A stretch of DNA of 64,000 nucleotides, taken from the NCBI GenBank assembly GCA_963758205.1, contig CAVWUM010000002.1, positions 1,612,001-1,676,000 of the forward strand, read 5' to 3'. The position numbers and the translations under genes were made by a program. Under the pieces are notes generated by a model. That model did not search any database. It was given only the letters and a program-made list of their open reading frames with translations, and had not been told where the DNA came from. The stretch comes from Owenweeksia sp963758205 (lineage in GTDB: Bacteria > Bacteroidota > Bacteroidia > Flavobacteriales > Schleiferiaceae). Of the stretch, positions 18,022 to 26,723 are shown one piece after another; position 1 is the stretch's first letter, and every line of letters begins with the position of its first letter.

Positions 18022-18443
18022 GACTTGAGCTTGATAACTACCCGGTGTGGGCGTCTCTCAGTTTTGCCGATTTACAAAGGTGGCTGATTGATGTAGCCGA
18101 GAAAAATGATCGAGAGATTAGGCAGCTGGCCTATAGGTTTGTTGATGATAGTAAAATTGTTGAGATGAATAATAATTTCTTGGGTCATGATTATCCAACA
18201 GATATTATAACATTTCAATATAGTTCGGGATATCGCCTTGATGGAGAAATCTTCATTAGCTTAGATACGGTAGATAGAAACTCCCGGGATTTAGGTGTAG
18301 ATATTAGGGATGAATTGGATCGTGTTATTGTTCATGGTTTATTACACATGATAGGTTTTGGAGATAAAGATATTGAGCAAAAAAGGAAGATGAGAGCGGC
18401 AGAAGATAAATCATTAATTTTGCGGCCCAAAAACCGCAGTTAA
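18018..18443 (+). CDS. ybeY: Endoribonuclease YbeY (rRNA maturation)
   Basis: 141 residues. The zinc-binding signature appears as HGLLHMIGFGD (about 111-121), matching HGxLHLxGyDH except that the last His-containing part is FGDKD. Preceding blocks (YRFVDDSKIVEMNNNFLGHDYPTDIITFQY, LDGEIFIS) are standard. The start is TTG at 18018, overlapping the preceding TGA as TTGA; no nearby ATG keeps the conserved N-terminus. Acts in 16S rRNA 3'-end processing and ribosome quality control. Confidence 0.9.
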   Translation: MRLELDNYPVWASLSFADLQRWLIDVAEKNDREIRQLAYRFVDDSKIVEMNNNFLGHDYPTDIITFQYSSGYRLDGEIFISLDTVDRNSRDLGVDIRDELDRVIVHGLLHMIGFGDKDIEQKRKMRAAEDKSLILRPKNRS

Positions 18444-18453
18444 AGTAAGTTGA

Positions 18454-18469
18454 TGTTTCACGTGAAACT
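18454..18469. other. parS-like centromere site (left of mnmG)
   Basis: TGTTTCACGTGAAACT contains the perfect 14-base palindrome GTTTCACGTGAAAC, identical to the core of the ParB-binding parS consensus. It lies in the 32-base gap between ybeY and mnmG. Confidence 0.85.
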
Positions 18470-18475
18470 GAAGGT

Positions 18476-20347
18476 ATGATAGGAGAGGATTATGATGTAG
18501 TGGTGGTTGGAGGTGGTCATGCAGGTTGTGAGGCTGCGGCTTCTGCAGCCCAAATGGGTAGTCGCGTTCTATTGGTTACCATGAATCTTCAGACGATTGC
18601 CCAAATGTCATGCAACCCGGCCATGGGTGGTGTAGCGAAGGGCCAAATTATTAGAGAAATTGATGCATTAGGAGGGTTAAGTGGTATCATCACTGATAAA
18701 ACTATGATTCAGTTTAGGATGCTTAATAGAAGTAAGGGCCCCGCAATGTGGTCACCACGTGCGCAAAGTGATCGGATGCGTTTCTCTGAAGAGTGGAGGT
18801 GGGCTCTCGAAGACCTTCATAATCTTGATTTCTTTCAGGACATGGTAGTGGGTTTGGATGTTCGTGGAGGTAGAATATCTGGTGTTCGAACTCAACTAGG
18901 TGCTTCGATTAGATGTAAATCGGTTATTCTGACTAATGGCACTTTCCTTAACGGCCTCATTCATATCGGTGATAAACAGTTTGGCGGTGGTAGAGCCGGT
19001 GAAAGAGCCTCCACCGGTTTAACTGCTGAATTGCTTCAATTAGGCTTTGAGGCCGGGCGAATGAAAACTGGAACACCACCGAGAGTTGATGGAAGGTCCT
19101 TAGACTATTCTAAAATGGAGGAGCAGAAAGGAGATGAGTCTCCAGAAAAATTCAGCTTTAGTGATAATACAAGCCCATTAAAAGTTCAGCGGAGTTGTCA
19201 TATCACCTATACATCACAGGAAGTACATGATTTATTGAAAGAGGGTTTTGACCGAAGCCCAATGTTTAATGGACAAATACAGAGCACAGGTCCTCGGTAT
19301 TGCCCTAGTATAGAAGACAAGATTAATAGGTTCGCTGATAAGGACAGGCATCAGATTTTTGTTGAGCCTGAAGGGTGGAGGACAGTGGAGGTTTATGTCA
19401 ACGGTTTTAGCACTAGCCTTCCTGAAGACGTGCAGTACAGAGCTCTTAAAAAGATTTCGGGCTTTGAAAATGTTAGGATTTTTAGGCCTGGTTATGCTAT
19501 AGAGTATGACTTTTTTCAGCCCACACAGCTTAAGCAAACTTTAGAAACCAAACTTGTTGGAGGATTGTATTTTGCCGGACAAATAAACGGAACTACTGGT
19601 TATGAAGAAGCTGCATGTCAAGGTTTGGTTGCAGGTATTAACGCTCATAGTAAAGTGTATAATTTGGAGCCATTCATACTGAGTCGTGATCAGGCATATA
19701 TTGGAGTTTTGATTGACGATCTTATTACCAAAGGAACTGAGGAGCCCTACAGAATGTTCACTAGTAGGGCAGAGTACAGAGTTTTATTGAGGCAGGATAA
19801 TGCCGATGAAAGGCTTACTCCTATCGGTCATAAGTTAGGGTTGGCTAGTAATGATCGGATGGATCGACTTTCTAAGAAGAAGAGCAATGAGCAATCATTG
19901 AAGGAATTCCTGGCTGGCCATAGTATTGATCCTGATGCTGCTAATGCTATACTCAGTAGCAATGGTAGTGCGAGTATAAATCAAAAGGTCAAGATAGGCA
20001 CGCTGCTTAGCCGTCCACAAATCGGGTTTAAAGATTTGATGGCCTATGATCAACTCTCGAATTTTGTTTTTGACAATAAGATATCCCAAGACGAGTGGGA
20101 GCAGGTTGAAATATCTAAGAAATATGATGGGTATATTGAAAAAGAGAGGCAGAATGCGGAAAAGTTTGATAGACTTGATGATTTGAGTATACCCCCGGAT
20201 TTTGACTATTCAAGACTTAAAAGCATGAGTTATGAGGCGAGAGAAAAGCTGTCTAGGATTCGGCCTTCTAATATTAAGCAGGCTAAAGGAGTTAGCGGTG
20301 TTAGCCCATCTGATATTAATGTTTTGCTAGTTTACATGGGCAGGTAG
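18476..20347 (+). CDS. mnmG: tRNA uridine-5-carboxymethylaminomethyl(34) synthesis enzyme MnmG
   Basis: 623 residues, full length. FAD-binding VVGGGHAGCEAAASAAQMG (9-27), MnmG signature QMSCNPAMGGVAKGQIIREIDALGG, FNGQIQSTGPRYCPSIEDKI, and FAGQINGTTGYEEAACQGLVAG. With MnmE it installs the cmnm5 group on U34 of several tRNAs. mnmG (gidA) is often near the replication origin and the parAB genes; here parS-like sites sit just before its start and just after its stop. Confidence 0.97.
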   Translation: MIGEDYDVVVVGGGHAGCEAAASAAQMGSRVLLVTMNLQTIAQMSCNPAMGGVAKGQIIREIDALGGLSGIITDKTMIQFRMLNRSKGPAMWSPRAQSDRMRFSEEWRWALEDLHNLDFFQDMVVGLDVRGGRISGVRTQLGASIRCKSVILTNGTFLNGLIHIGDKQFGGGRAGERASTGLTAELLQLGFEAGRMKTGTPPRVDGRSLDYSKMEEQKGDESPEKFSFSDNTSPLKVQRSCHITYTSQEVHDLLKEGFDRSPMFNGQIQSTGPRYCPSIEDKINRFADKDRHQIFVEPEGWRTVEVYVNGFSTSLPEDVQYRALKKISGFENVRIFRPGYAIEYDFFQPTQLKQTLETKLVGGLYFAGQINGTTGYEEAACQGLVAGINAHSKVYNLEPFILSRDQAYIGVLIDDLITKGTEEPYRMFTSRAEYRVLLRQDNADERLTPIGHKLGLASNDRMDRLSKKKSNEQSLKEFLAGHSIDPDAANAILSSNGSASINQKVKIGTLLSRPQIGFKDLMAYDQLSNFVFDNKISQDEWEQVEISKKYDGYIEKERQNAEKFDRLDDLSIPPDFDYSRLKSMSYEAREKLSRIRPSNIKQAKGVSGVSPSDINVLLVYMGR

Positions 20348-20348
20348 T

Positions 20349-20364
20349 AGTTTCACGTGAAACC
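20349..20364. other. parS-like centromere site (right of mnmG)
   Basis: AGTTTCACGTGAAACC carries the same perfect GTTTCACGTGAAAC palindrome (20350-20363) as the site at 18454-18469. It starts two bases after the mnmG stop codon and ends seven bases before the methyltransferase ATG. Confidence 0.85.
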
Positions 20365-20371
20365 AAATAGT

Positions 20372-21259
20372 ATGATAGAAGTAAAAAATTGCCCCGTTTG
20401 CGGGGCAAATTCATTTAAGGAGGTTTTTGAGGCGCCATATTTTAGAGGCGATGGAGAGTTGTTCTATATCAAGGAATGTAAAGCCTGTGAGCTTTGGGTT
20501 ACCAGCCCTAGGCCTGCTGACGATGAGTTGGCCCCATATTATGAAACGGGGGAGTATATAAGTCACAATGACAAAAAGGAGGGCTTAATAGATTATTTGT
20601 ATCATACAGTAAGGTCCATTTCTTTGAAAAGAAAGTTGTCGCTAATTACCCGTGCTAATGGCGGTAAAACAGGTGAATTACTTGATTACGGTGCTGGAAC
20701 CGGGTTTTTTACAGCCGTAGCAAGAAATGCCGGTTGGACTGTTGACGGTGTAGAGCCTTCAAGTCAAGCCAGGGACGTTGCGAGAGAAAGACATGGTATC
20801 AAGCTTGTTTCACCTGAGGATATGAACTGGGGTAAAGATGACTTTGACGTAATCACCCTATGGCATGTTTTAGAACATTTACCAAATCTTAACGAGCACT
20901 TTATTAATTTCAGTAATTCACTAAAGCCCGGAGGCTGCTTAGTAATTGCAGTGCCAAATCATGAATCTCATGATAGTGGAATTTACGGGAACCAATGGGC
21001 TGCACTGGATGTGCCACTGCACCTGTATCATTTCAAAAAAAGGAATATCCAAATGCTGGGACAGGCACACTCTTTGGATTTAGTAGAAATTAAAAATATG
21101 CCTTTTGACAGTTTTTATGTGAGTCTATTAAGCGAGAAGATTAAAAACGGCAAGCAAAATTTCTTTCAGGCATTCAAGAATGGACTAAAAAGCAACATGC
21201 AGGGAAGATCTGACAAAAATCAAAGTAGTTTGATTTACCTTCTTAGAAAACCCATTTAA
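20372..21259 (+). CDS. Class I SAM-dependent methyltransferase with N-terminal zinc-binding motif
   Basis: 295 residues from ATG 20372; a GTG at 20357 lies inside the parS palindrome and is less likely. Two Cys pairs (CPVC, CKAC, within the first 40 residues) suggest a zinc ribbon; the SAM-binding fold follows with LLDYGAGTGFFTAVA, VDGVEPS, DVITLWHVLEHL and LKPGGCLVIAVPN. The pattern is that of methyltransferases acting on sugars or small metabolites (Methyltransf_23 type). The substrate is unknown. Confidence 0.85.
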   Translation: MIEVKNCPVCGANSFKEVFEAPYFRGDGELFYIKECKACELWVTSPRPADDELAPYYETGEYISHNDKKEGLIDYLYHTVRSISLKRKLSLITRANGGKTGELLDYGAGTGFFTAVARNAGWTVDGVEPSSQARDVARERHGIKLVSPEDMNWGKDDFDVITLWHVLEHLPNLNEHFINFSNSLKPGGCLVIAVPNHESHDSGIYGNQWAALDVPLHLYHFKKRNIQMLGQAHSLDLVEIKNMPFDSFYVSLLSEKIKNGKQNFFQAFKNGLKSNMQGRSDKNQSSLIYLLRKPI

Positions 21260-21364
21260 ACGTTCATGATTCACTTAAGTTAGCCCTGCGCTATCATAGG
21301 TTTGCCAATTCGAGAATTGCCTTTAGAATTGACTTATGAGAGCCAAATCTTAAATGGCGCTTTT

Positions 21365-22501
21365 TCAGGGTTTTAGCCTAAGTAAACGCGCTATATTCAG
21401 ACTCAAATCTGTTAAAACTACTTTTGGGTTGGCATTTCTGCTTATATCATAAGCCGCGGTATCAAGTTTTTCCAAAATCTGAGGGACATTCTTATCATGA
21501 ACAAACTTCGAGAAATCGCTTAACTTAAAATTGATATCCTTAAACACCGTATTGAAGTCCTCCATGCCCTCAAAGTGGATGTTTAAAGCATCCCTGAATG
21601 TATTGCTGCAAAACGAAAGGTAATCTCTTAGTTTTTCGCGTTTAAATCGGCCACATTTTTCTGACCACTCTATGATGTGAACCAGCTTTGCACTGTAGCA
21701 ATTGCGCACCCATGTGCTGAATAGGCTTGCATAATCACAATATATTTCAGCTCGTTCAGCAAGGCTTTTGGCTAAGGCCAAATTGCCATCGGCCAACTTA
21801 GCTATTACTGATGCGCTGGAGGCTTCTATTTGTTCAACCTCTACTAAAAACCGAGTGGTTACATTTAATGAATGCTTTGGTATAAATATCTTTTGACACC
21901 GGCTGTTTATAGTTTTTAGTAAGGCATCCGGATCCTCACACACTAAAAGAAATACCGTTTCGCTAGGAGGCTCTTCCAGTAGTTTCAAAAGCTTATTGGC
22001 TGCCGCCAGGTTCATCCTTTCTGGCATCCAGATGATCATTATCTTCTTTTTTCCTGAATAGGATTTAAGCTGAAGTTTTTGCAGAATGCTCTCACTTTCA
22101 TGTACACTTATTATAGCCTGCTTATTTTCCACCTGCAGTTCCTGAAGCCACTGATAAAGACCGAAGTATTTTTCGTTATCCAAAAAAGTCTTCCACTCAC
22201 TCAAATATTCAGTGCTTGTTGGATGTTTTGAGCTTTTTTCGGTTTTGGCAACTGGATAGACATAATGTAAATCCGGATAATTAAATGATTTAATCTGCCT
22301 GCATGAGATACAGATTCCACAGCTATCTTTTTCCGTTTTGTTTTCGCATAAAAGATATTGAGCATAAGCGATGGCTAATAATAAGGCTCCATTTCCCTCA
22401 GGGCCATAAAAGAGCTGACTATGGCTTACCCGGTTGTGTTTTACGGTTTCAGTTAACTTGGTTTTGATGCTTTCGTGACCCAATATTTGCTCAAATGTCA
22501 T
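21365..22501 (-). CDS. holB: DNA polymerase III subunit delta' (clamp-loader subunit)
   Basis: 378 residues. N-terminus FEQILGHESIKTKLTETVKHNRVSHSQLFYGPEGNG, a zinc-binding cluster (CENKTEKDSCGICISCRQ), KIMIIWMPERMNLAAANKLLKLLEEPP and the SRC motif (NSRCQKIFIP). The P-loop position reads GPEGNGALLLA, lacking the Lys-Thr/Ser needed for nucleotide hydrolysis, as expected for delta'. Part of the complex that loads the sliding clamp. It is divergent from pgk. Confidence 0.85.
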   Translation of the reverse strand: MTFEQILGHESIKTKLTETVKHNRVSHSQLFYGPEGNGALLLAIAYAQYLLCENKTEKDSCGICISCRQIKSFNYPDLHYVYPVAKTEKSSKHPTSTEYLSEWKTFLDNEKYFGLYQWLQELQVENKQAIISVHESESILQKLQLKSYSGKKKIMIIWMPERMNLAAANKLLKLLEEPPSETVFLLVCEDPDALLKTINSRCQKIFIPKHSLNVTTRFLVEVEQIEASSASVIAKLADGNLALAKSLAERAEIYCDYASLFSTWVRNCYSAKLVHIIEWSEKCGRFKREKLRDYLSFCSNTFRDALNIHFEGMEDFNTVFKDINFKLSDFSKFVHDKNVPQILEKLDTAAYDISRNANPKVVLTDLSLNIARLLRLKP

Positions 22502-22527
22502 TCAATGCGTTCTTAAGAATTAGAGTG

Positions 22528-22535
22528 TATTTTTG
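22528..22535 (+). promoter_or_regulatory. Candidate -7 element of pgk (TATTTTTG)
   Basis: Perfect TAnnTTTG match 20 bases before the pgk ATG, in the divergent gap between holB and pgk. The same TATTTTTGCCG string precedes the sprE-like gene (34336-34346). No good -33 TTG was seen here. Confidence 0.45.
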
Positions 22536-22555
22536 CCGATTCAAAATTAGAACAA

Positions 22556-23746
22556 ATGACCACAGTAGAGGATATTCAATTTAAGGGACAAAGGGTACTG
22601 ATACGAGTAGATTTTAATGTACCTCTGAATGAAAACCTGGAGGTTACGGATGATACCCGCATAAGGGCCACAATACCAACCATAAAAGCCGTTTTGGCAA
22701 ATGGCGGTCGCCCGGTATTGATGTCTCACCTGGGTAGGCCAAAGGGAAGCTATGATGATAAGTACAGTCTAAGCCATATTATCTCTAAGCTGGAAGAGTT
22801 GGCTGGGGTAAAAGTTAACTTTACTATTGATTGCAAAGGTTCAGAAGTAATTGAAGCAAGTAAAAACCTGAAGGATGGCGAAATCTTACTTTTGGAGAAC
22901 CTTAGGTTTCATGATGGTGAAACTAATGGTGATGAGCAGTTTGCAAAGGAATTGGCTAAAAATGGAGACTTTTATATTAATGATGCTTTTGGAACTGCGC
23001 ATCGCGCTCACGCAAGTACAGCGGTAATTGCAAAATATTTTGAAGGCAAAAAAGCCTTTGGTTTAGTAATGGCGGCTGAGATTGAAAACGTAAATAAGGT
23101 TTTGAAAAGCAAAGATAAACCTGTAACCGCCATTGTAGGGGGGGCGAAAGTTTCCTCAAAAATTGCCATACTTGAAAACCTGGTTGAGCGGCTGGATAAT
23201 CTGATAATTGCCGGTGGTATGGCTTTTACTTTTATAAAGGCTAAAGGTGGCAAAATTGGTTCCAGCCTGGTAGAGGATGATTACCTTGAAACGGCCCGGG
23301 GGATATTAAAGAAAGCTGAAGAAAACGGTGTAGAAGTTTACTTGCCTGTAGATAGTGTTAATGCCGATAAATTTGATAATGAAGCTCAGAAAACTGTTAC
23401 CCCTTCTGACAAAATTGAAGATGACTGGATGGGCCTGGATGTGGGCTCAGAAACAATTAGTCAGCTGGAAAATGTTCTTAAAGCTTCCAAAACTATATTG
23501 TGGAACGGACCGATGGGGGTCTTTGAGTTCCCAAATTTTGCTGATGGTACTAGGCAAATAGCCAGAATTATTGGCGAAGCCACAAAAGCTGGATCGTTTA
23601 GTATAGTGGGAGGTGGTGATTCGGTAGCTGCCATCAAAAAGTTTGGAAGGGAGTCGGAGGTAAGCTATGTATCAACAGGTGGTGGCGCTATGCTGGAGTA
23701 CTTGGAAGGTAAAACATTACCAGGCATAACTGCCATTCTAAATTAA
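22556..23746 (+). CDS. pgk: Phosphoglycerate kinase
   Basis: 396 residues. RVLIRVDFNVPLNENLEVTDDTRI (N-terminal substrate loop), MSHLGRPKG, LLLENLRFHDGE, NDAFGTAHRAHAST, VGGAKVSSKI, WNGPMGVFEFPNFADGT and the nucleotide-binding GGGDSVAAI near the C-terminus are all present. Catalyses the 1,3-bisphosphoglycerate/ADP to 3-phosphoglycerate/ATP step in the cytoplasm. It converges with cvpA, overlapping by four bases. Confidence 0.97.
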   Translation: MTTVEDIQFKGQRVLIRVDFNVPLNENLEVTDDTRIRATIPTIKAVLANGGRPVLMSHLGRPKGSYDDKYSLSHIISKLEELAGVKVNFTIDCKGSEVIEASKNLKDGEILLLENLRFHDGETNGDEQFAKELAKNGDFYINDAFGTAHRAHASTAVIAKYFEGKKAFGLVMAAEIENVNKVLKSKDKPVTAIVGGAKVSSKIAILENLVERLDNLIIAGGMAFTFIKAKGGKIGSSLVEDDYLETARGILKKAEENGVEVYLPVDSVNADKFDNEAQKTVTPSDKIEDDWMGLDVGSETISQLENVLKASKTILWNGPMGVFEFPNFADGTRQIARIIGEATKAGSFSIVGGGDSVAAIKKFGRESEVSYVSTGGGAMLEYLEGKTLPGITAILN

Positions 23747-24252
23747 TACTTGGCGGGTCTTTCTTCATTGGTTAAATGTGTTGGCATTAAGCTCCCCAAG
23801 GCATCATTGGCCTGATTCAATTTTTGGTAAACAAGGCTTTCGGAAAGTATGCTTTGTAAGTCTTGCGTCTTAGTTATAAATGGACTTATTACATTAATTA
23901 TTACAAGCAGTATTAGCAAGGATTTACCAAAGCCGAAAAGGCCTCCCATTATTCGGTTAATAATACCAAGGGATAAAGCCTGAAGCATTTTTGTTAAAAG
24001 ATAACTTAAAGCAAAGGCCGCAATAAGTACCAGCCCTAATATTATCAGGTAAGCCAGAATACTTAAAACCGTATCATCCTGCTGCATATATTTGGCCAAA
24101 ATGGCCTTTAAGTCACTTGCATAAGTATAGGCTGCATAAATCCCGATTATGACAGCAATAATGGAAACCAACTCTTTAACGAGGCCATTAAAAAACCCTC
24201 TGATTAAACCAAATACAAGAGGAGTAAGAAGTATAAAATCTAACAGAACCAA
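23743..24252 (-). CDS. CvpA family membrane protein
   Basis: 169 residues with four hydrophobic segments. The N-terminal pattern LLDFILLTPLVFGLIRGFFNGLVKELVSIIAVIIGIYAAY is characteristic of CvpA/colicin V production-type proteins. The frame begins with TTG at 24252; no earlier ATG exists in frame and the conserved start of the family lies right there. E. coli CvpA affects colicin V production and envelope integrity; the role here is unknown. Confidence 0.8.
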   Translation of the reverse strand: MVLLDFILLTPLVFGLIRGFFNGLVKELVSIIAVIIGIYAAYTYASDLKAILAKYMQQDDTVLSILAYLIILGLVLIAAFALSYLLTKMLQALSLGIINRIMGGLFGFGKSLLILLVIINVISPFITKTQDLQSILSESLVYQKLNQANDALGSLMPTHLTNEERPAKY

Positions 24253-24291
24253 ATAGTACAGTTTTGGGAGGCTAAATGTAGTTTCAAAAAA

Positions 24292-24639
24292 ATGAACAAA
24301 GAGGAATTAAGGGAAAAGTGGAATAATATAGTAAAGGAGCTGTCACAGAAATTTGCTGATGGTGATGAAATGGATCTGGACTCCATCATATTTTTGATTG
24401 GGGTTCAGGAGCTGGGCCTTGGGCTCAGAAAGTTTAAAAAAGACGAGAAGATTAACCTAATGCATATAGCCATTTGCAGACTGCTAGAGCCTTATGGATA
24501 TTATAAGTTTACAGGTAGAGATGACGATGGCTGGCCTCATTTTGAGATTATGGAAAGCCTTCCTGCATTGAAGGCAGGCGAGCAATCATACCTCATGAAA
24601 GAGGCCGTAGTAATGTATTTTGAAAATCAGCGGATGTAA
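24292..24639 (+). CDS. Conserved-looking hypothetical protein
   Basis: 115 residues, soluble, acidic and helical in character (MNKEELREKWNNIVKELSQKFADG, DSIIFLIGVQELGLG, MHIAICRLLEPYGYYKF, GWPHFEIMESLPAL). No signal peptide or membrane segment. I do not recognise a family, but composition and start context look like a real gene. It ends convergent with, and overlaps by 13 bases, the lipoprotein gene that follows. Confidence 0.65.
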   Translation: MNKEELREKWNNIVKELSQKFADGDEMDLDSIIFLIGVQELGLGLRKFKKDEKINLMHIAICRLLEPYGYYKFTGRDDDGWPHFEIMESLPALKAGEQSYLMKEAVVMYFENQRM

Positions 24640-25016
24640 TCGCAACCCCCTGCCTGATTATCATAGGGCCGGATATAAACGTTTTTAAATACCTGTTGAT
24701 TTGGCTCCAGACGTACATCGGCACAACCAATATGCGATATTGTGGGTTCTGCACCCCTGGTGGCACGTGCGGTAAACACAGCGTTCATGTCATATTCAAA
24801 GCTAACCTCGCCTCTTTCGTCAGTCCAACCCTCAAAAAATTTCTTAAACGAACCATCGTCTGATGGGGCATAAATACCAACCTGGATATTGGATACCCGG
24901 GTACTGTCTTCAAGGGTTTTTACCACTATCGTGAAGGGATAATCTGGGTTGAGATCTTCTTTACCGCATGAAAGAAGAAGAGCTACAGAGCATAGTAAAA
25001 AAAGAAATTTTTTCAT
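24627..25016 (-). CDS. Small lipoprotein, paralogue of upstream neighbour
   Basis: 129 residues from ATG 25016, chosen because it gives a clean lipoprotein signal (MKKFLFLLCSVALLLSC with Cys at 17); a longer in-frame start adds six residues. The mature part starts GKEDLNPDYPFTIVVKTLEDSTRVSNIQVGIYAP and looks like a single Ig-like or CarboxypepD_reg-like beta domain. The order (TIVV, charged turn, ADV, VYI) mirrors the gene just upstream. Two bases separate the two genes. Outer-membrane localisation is inferred. Confidence 0.75.
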   Translation of the reverse strand: MKKFLFLLCSVALLLSCGKEDLNPDYPFTIVVKTLEDSTRVSNIQVGIYAPSDDGSFKKFFEGWTDERGEVSFEYDMNAVFTARATRGAEPTISHIGCADVRLEPNQQVFKNVYIRPYDNQAGGCDYIR

Positions 25017-25018
25017 GA

Positions 25019-25393
25019 CTAGTTTGTTGAACAACCATTTTCATCGCTACCGAAAGGCTTCAGGTCAATATAAACCGTGTTTGAGCCTTGTTCTACTTCA
25101 GCAAATGAACATCCTTTAAACGAACCTTTGTTGGCAATAACCTCAACTACAACTTTATTTTTAAAAGAATAGTGTGTTTCTCCGTTCTCATCAGTTGCAT
25201 CATAGTAATCAATAAATGTGGGGCTTACCGGGGCAAAAACTCTAACATTGGCGTTTTGTACCCTTACAGAGTCATTAGCCGTTACCACAATGGTAAGATT
25301 GTAATCAGAAGTATCCTTCTCACATGAAGGCATCAGCAAAAGCCCTGCAATTAACAGTACTATAGCCGAAATTGTAGTAACGAGTCTTTTCAT
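25019..25393 (-). CDS. Small lipoprotein, paralogue of downstream neighbour
   Basis: 124 residues with a lipoprotein signal ending LLLMPSC (Cys 24). The mature part (YNLTIVVTANDSVRVQNANVRVFAP, DENGETHYSFKNKVVVEV, GCSFAEVEQGSNTVYIDLKPF, CSTN) parallels the following lipoprotein: both share TIVV, a VxNxxVxxxAP pattern and a Cys in the last residues. Function unknown; probably a surface or periplasmic beta domain. First gene of a two-gene operon. Confidence 0.75.
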   Translation of the reverse strand: MKRLVTTISAIVLLIAGLLLMPSCEKDTSDYNLTIVVTANDSVRVQNANVRVFAPVSPTFIDYYDATDENGETHYSFKNKVVVEVIANKGSFKGCSFAEVEQGSNTVYIDLKPFGSDENGCSTN

Positions 25394-25469
25394 GGGTTGA
25401 CTAATAATTCACATCTTTGCCAAAAGCAAATATAGTAATTAACGAATACCAAGGGTTTTTAGCCTTTTT

Positions 25470-26489
25470 ATGGAATCTAAAATTAAGGAATACCTGAGCG
25501 AAGTTGAAAGTTTCAATGAGTCTGCACCTAAAGCCGTTGAGGCATTTAGAATTGAATATTTAGGACGAAAAGGTAAGATACCCGCATTGTTTGACGAGTT
25601 TAAAACCTTACCCGGTGAAGTGAAAAAACGCCTTGGTAAGGAGTTGAATGATTTAAAGCAAAAGGCATCTTCTAAGGTTGAGGAGCTGAAATCGATAGCT
25701 TCAGTAAAAAGTGATGCAAAAGAAAAACCAGACCTCTCGAGGCCCGTGCATCTAAATGCGCTTGGTAGTCGGCACCCTGTTAACCTTGTAAAAAATGAAA
25801 TTGTAAATATTTTTGAGCGCATAGGTTTTAACGTGAGTGAAGGGCCTGAAATTGAGGATGACTGGCACAACTTTACCGCCCTTAACTTTCCTGAAGAACA
25901 CCCTGCCAGAGATATGCAGGATACATTTTTTGTTGCCCGTAATCCGGATTGGGCGCTTAGAACTCATACCAGTAGTGTACAGGTAAGAACCATGGAAAAC
26001 CAGCAGCCACCAATTCGTACAATATCCCCCGGGAGGGTTTTTAGAAATGAAGCCATTTCGTCCCGCTCTCATTGCATATTCCACCAAATTGAAGGCCTGT
26101 ATATTGATAAAGGAGTGAGCTTTGCCGACCTAAAGCAAACACTACTATACTTTGCCCGTGAGTTTTTTGGTAAGGATACCAGGATACGCCTGCGTCCATC
26201 ATACTTTCCGTTTACTGAGCCCAGTGCCGAAATGGATGTGTACTGGGGCCTCGAAAATGAAGTGGATTACCGAATGACCAAGGGTACCGGATGGCTTGAG
26301 GTATTAGGTTGTGGTATGGTTGATCCTAATGTATTGGAAAACAATGGTATTGATTCGAAAGTATATTCGGGCTACGCCTTTGGTATGGGTGTGGAACGCA
26401 TAGCTATGCAGCGTTTTCAAATAAGCGATATAAGGCTTTTGTTTGAAAACGATCAACGGTTTTTAGAGCAATTTCAATCCGCTCTTTAA
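25470..26489 (+). CDS. pheS: Phenylalanine--tRNA ligase alpha subunit
   Basis: 339 residues. N-terminal coiled coil (about 1-85), then the class II catalytic core: motif 1 region HPVNLVKNEIVNIFERIGF, EDDWHNFTALNFPEEHPARDMQDTFF, motif 2 ISPGRVFRNEAISSRSHCIFHQIEGLYI, and motif 3 GMGVERIAMQRF. Forms the alpha2beta2 enzyme with PheT, which is not next to it here; this separation is usual in Bacteroidota. It converges with the PCD gene (four-base overlap). Confidence 0.95.
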   Translation: MESKIKEYLSEVESFNESAPKAVEAFRIEYLGRKGKIPALFDEFKTLPGEVKKRLGKELNDLKQKASSKVEELKSIASVKSDAKEKPDLSRPVHLNALGSRHPVNLVKNEIVNIFERIGFNVSEGPEIEDDWHNFTALNFPEEHPARDMQDTFFVARNPDWALRTHTSSVQVRTMENQQPPIRTISPGRVFRNEAISSRSHCIFHQIEGLYIDKGVSFADLKQTLLYFAREFFGKDTRIRLRPSYFPFTEPSAEMDVYWGLENEVDYRMTKGTGWLEVLGCGMVDPNVLENNGIDSKVYSGYAFGMGVERIAMQRFQISDIRLLFENDQRFLEQFQSAL

Positions 26490-26719
26490 ACAAGCTTATC
26501 AATAGCTGCAGCTAAATCCCTGTCTTTTTGGGTCACTTTATTACCCTCATCATGTGTGCTTAGGGTGATGGTTACCTGATTGTAAACGTTGAATATTTCA
26601 GGGTGATGTTGCGCTTTTTCTGCCTCAAGGGCCACCTTGGTGAGGAAAGAAAAGGCCTGCACAAAGTCATCAAATTCAAAATCCCGCTTCAGTTTATTGT
26701 CTTCTTCTTTCCAACTCAT
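26486..26719 (-). CDS. 4a-hydroxytetrahydrobiopterin dehydratase (PCD/DCoH family)
   Basis: 77 residues, shorter than the typical 95-105 residue member. The core motif AEKAQHHPEIFNVYNQVTITLSTHDEG carries the conserved HHPE and the Asn/Thr positions; the C-terminal helix VTQKDRDLAAAIDKL is also typical. Recycles the oxidised pterin cofactor of aromatic amino acid hydroxylases. The N-terminal region is short, probably a compact variant. Confidence 0.85.
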   Translation of the reverse strand: MSWKEEDNKLKRDFEFDDFVQAFSFLTKVALEAEKAQHHPEIFNVYNQVTITLSTHDEGNKVTQKDRDLAAAIDKLV

Positions 26720-26723
26720 ACTA

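Noticed and set aside
18300..18443. Damaged ybeY active site
   Set aside because: The HGLLHMIGFGD motif departs slightly from the consensus at its end, but all zinc ligands except the last could be shifted; the length and other blocks are normal, so I treat it as intact.
18454..20364. Replication origin near mnmG
   Set aside because: parS-like sites are present, but no cluster of DnaA boxes, no dnaA gene and no A/T-rich unwinding region were found. Only isolated near-matches to TTATCCACA occur (for example near 44374).
20357..20371. GTG start of the methyltransferase
   Set aside because: It lies inside the parS palindrome, and the ATG at 20372 sits just before the conserved zinc-binding motif.
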